From: CAYSYN01 sp964447735
GTDB taxonomy: Bacteria; Patescibacteriota; Minisyncoccia; Minisyncoccales; GBS-2
Assembly: GCA_964447735.1 (NCBI GenBank)
Contig: CAYUTJ010000019.1
Location: forward strand, 1 to 12,746
Direction: 5' to 3'
DNA length: 12,746 bases
Under the pieces are notes generated by a model, which was not told the DNA's origin, made no database searches, and worked only from the letters and a program-made list of their open reading frames with translations. Both the position numbers and the translations under genes were made by a program. This document shows positions 12,743-12,746 of this stretch, piece after piece (within the stretch, counting starts at the first letter, position 1; each line of letters opens with the position of its first letter).

Positions 12743-12746
12743 CAAA

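Overview
The window is about 12.7 kb of AT-rich DNA (roughly 30% GC by eye), packed with short, tightly spaced genes. It looks like a Candidate Phyla Radiation (Patescibacteria), probably Parcubacteria-like, genome. The supporting signs are many lysine- and isoleucine-rich reduced proteins, a minimal Mfd-like helicase, a ComEC without its C-terminal nuclease-like domain, a PaaX/Cas2-like winged-helix protein of the kind common in these genomes, and very few Shine-Dalgarno sequences. TGA ends several genes (yqeY, the GT28-like gene) and never interrupts one, so the code is standard and the code-25 CPR lineages are unlikely. The lineage call is inference from gene content; no rRNA gene is present.

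Layout. On the minus strand, nine genes run head to tail from 9011 down to 693 with gaps of 0-9 nt or short overlaps: lepB, hisS, rpsU, yqeY, ftsA, comEC, a MurG/MGDG-synthase-like glycosyltransferase, a DMT/EamA transporter and a membrane-anchored clan GH-A glycoside hydrolase. The series mixes protein export, translation, division, DNA uptake and envelope sugar genes, and looks like one operon. Next comes a separately promoted PaaX/Cas2-like regulator (110-640), then the first 26 codons of a family 2 glycosyltransferase that runs off the left edge. A near-identical palindrome with core TTACGATCGTA lies just upstream of each of these last two genes.

On the plus strand, pth (9052-9618) diverges from lepB across 40 bp and is followed by a shortened Mfd-like translocase (9756-11705). 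Between them, 9617-9733 carries what I consider the main discovery. It is a 114-nt three-way-junction element, richer in GC than its surroundings, and its only three mismatches become G-U pairs if it is read from the minus strand. A strong minus-strand promoter (TTGACA, 17 bp, TGTTATTAT) places its start exactly at the base of the stem. The nine-nucleotide apical loop CUCCCUCCU resembles the anti-Shine-Dalgarno sequence.

At the right end, a minus-strand sugar-phosphate isomerase/epimerase-like gene converges on the mfd-like gene over a shared bidirectional terminator. It has its own promoter and the only perfect Shine-Dalgarno in the window, but the codon at the ideal distance is ACG rather than ATG. 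That Shine-Dalgarno has 8 nt of perfect complementarity to the small-RNA loop. A terminator of an upstream minus-strand gene closes the window.

No stretch longer than 300 bases lacks a gene. I see no tRNA, rRNA, CRISPR array, insertion sequence or replication origin.
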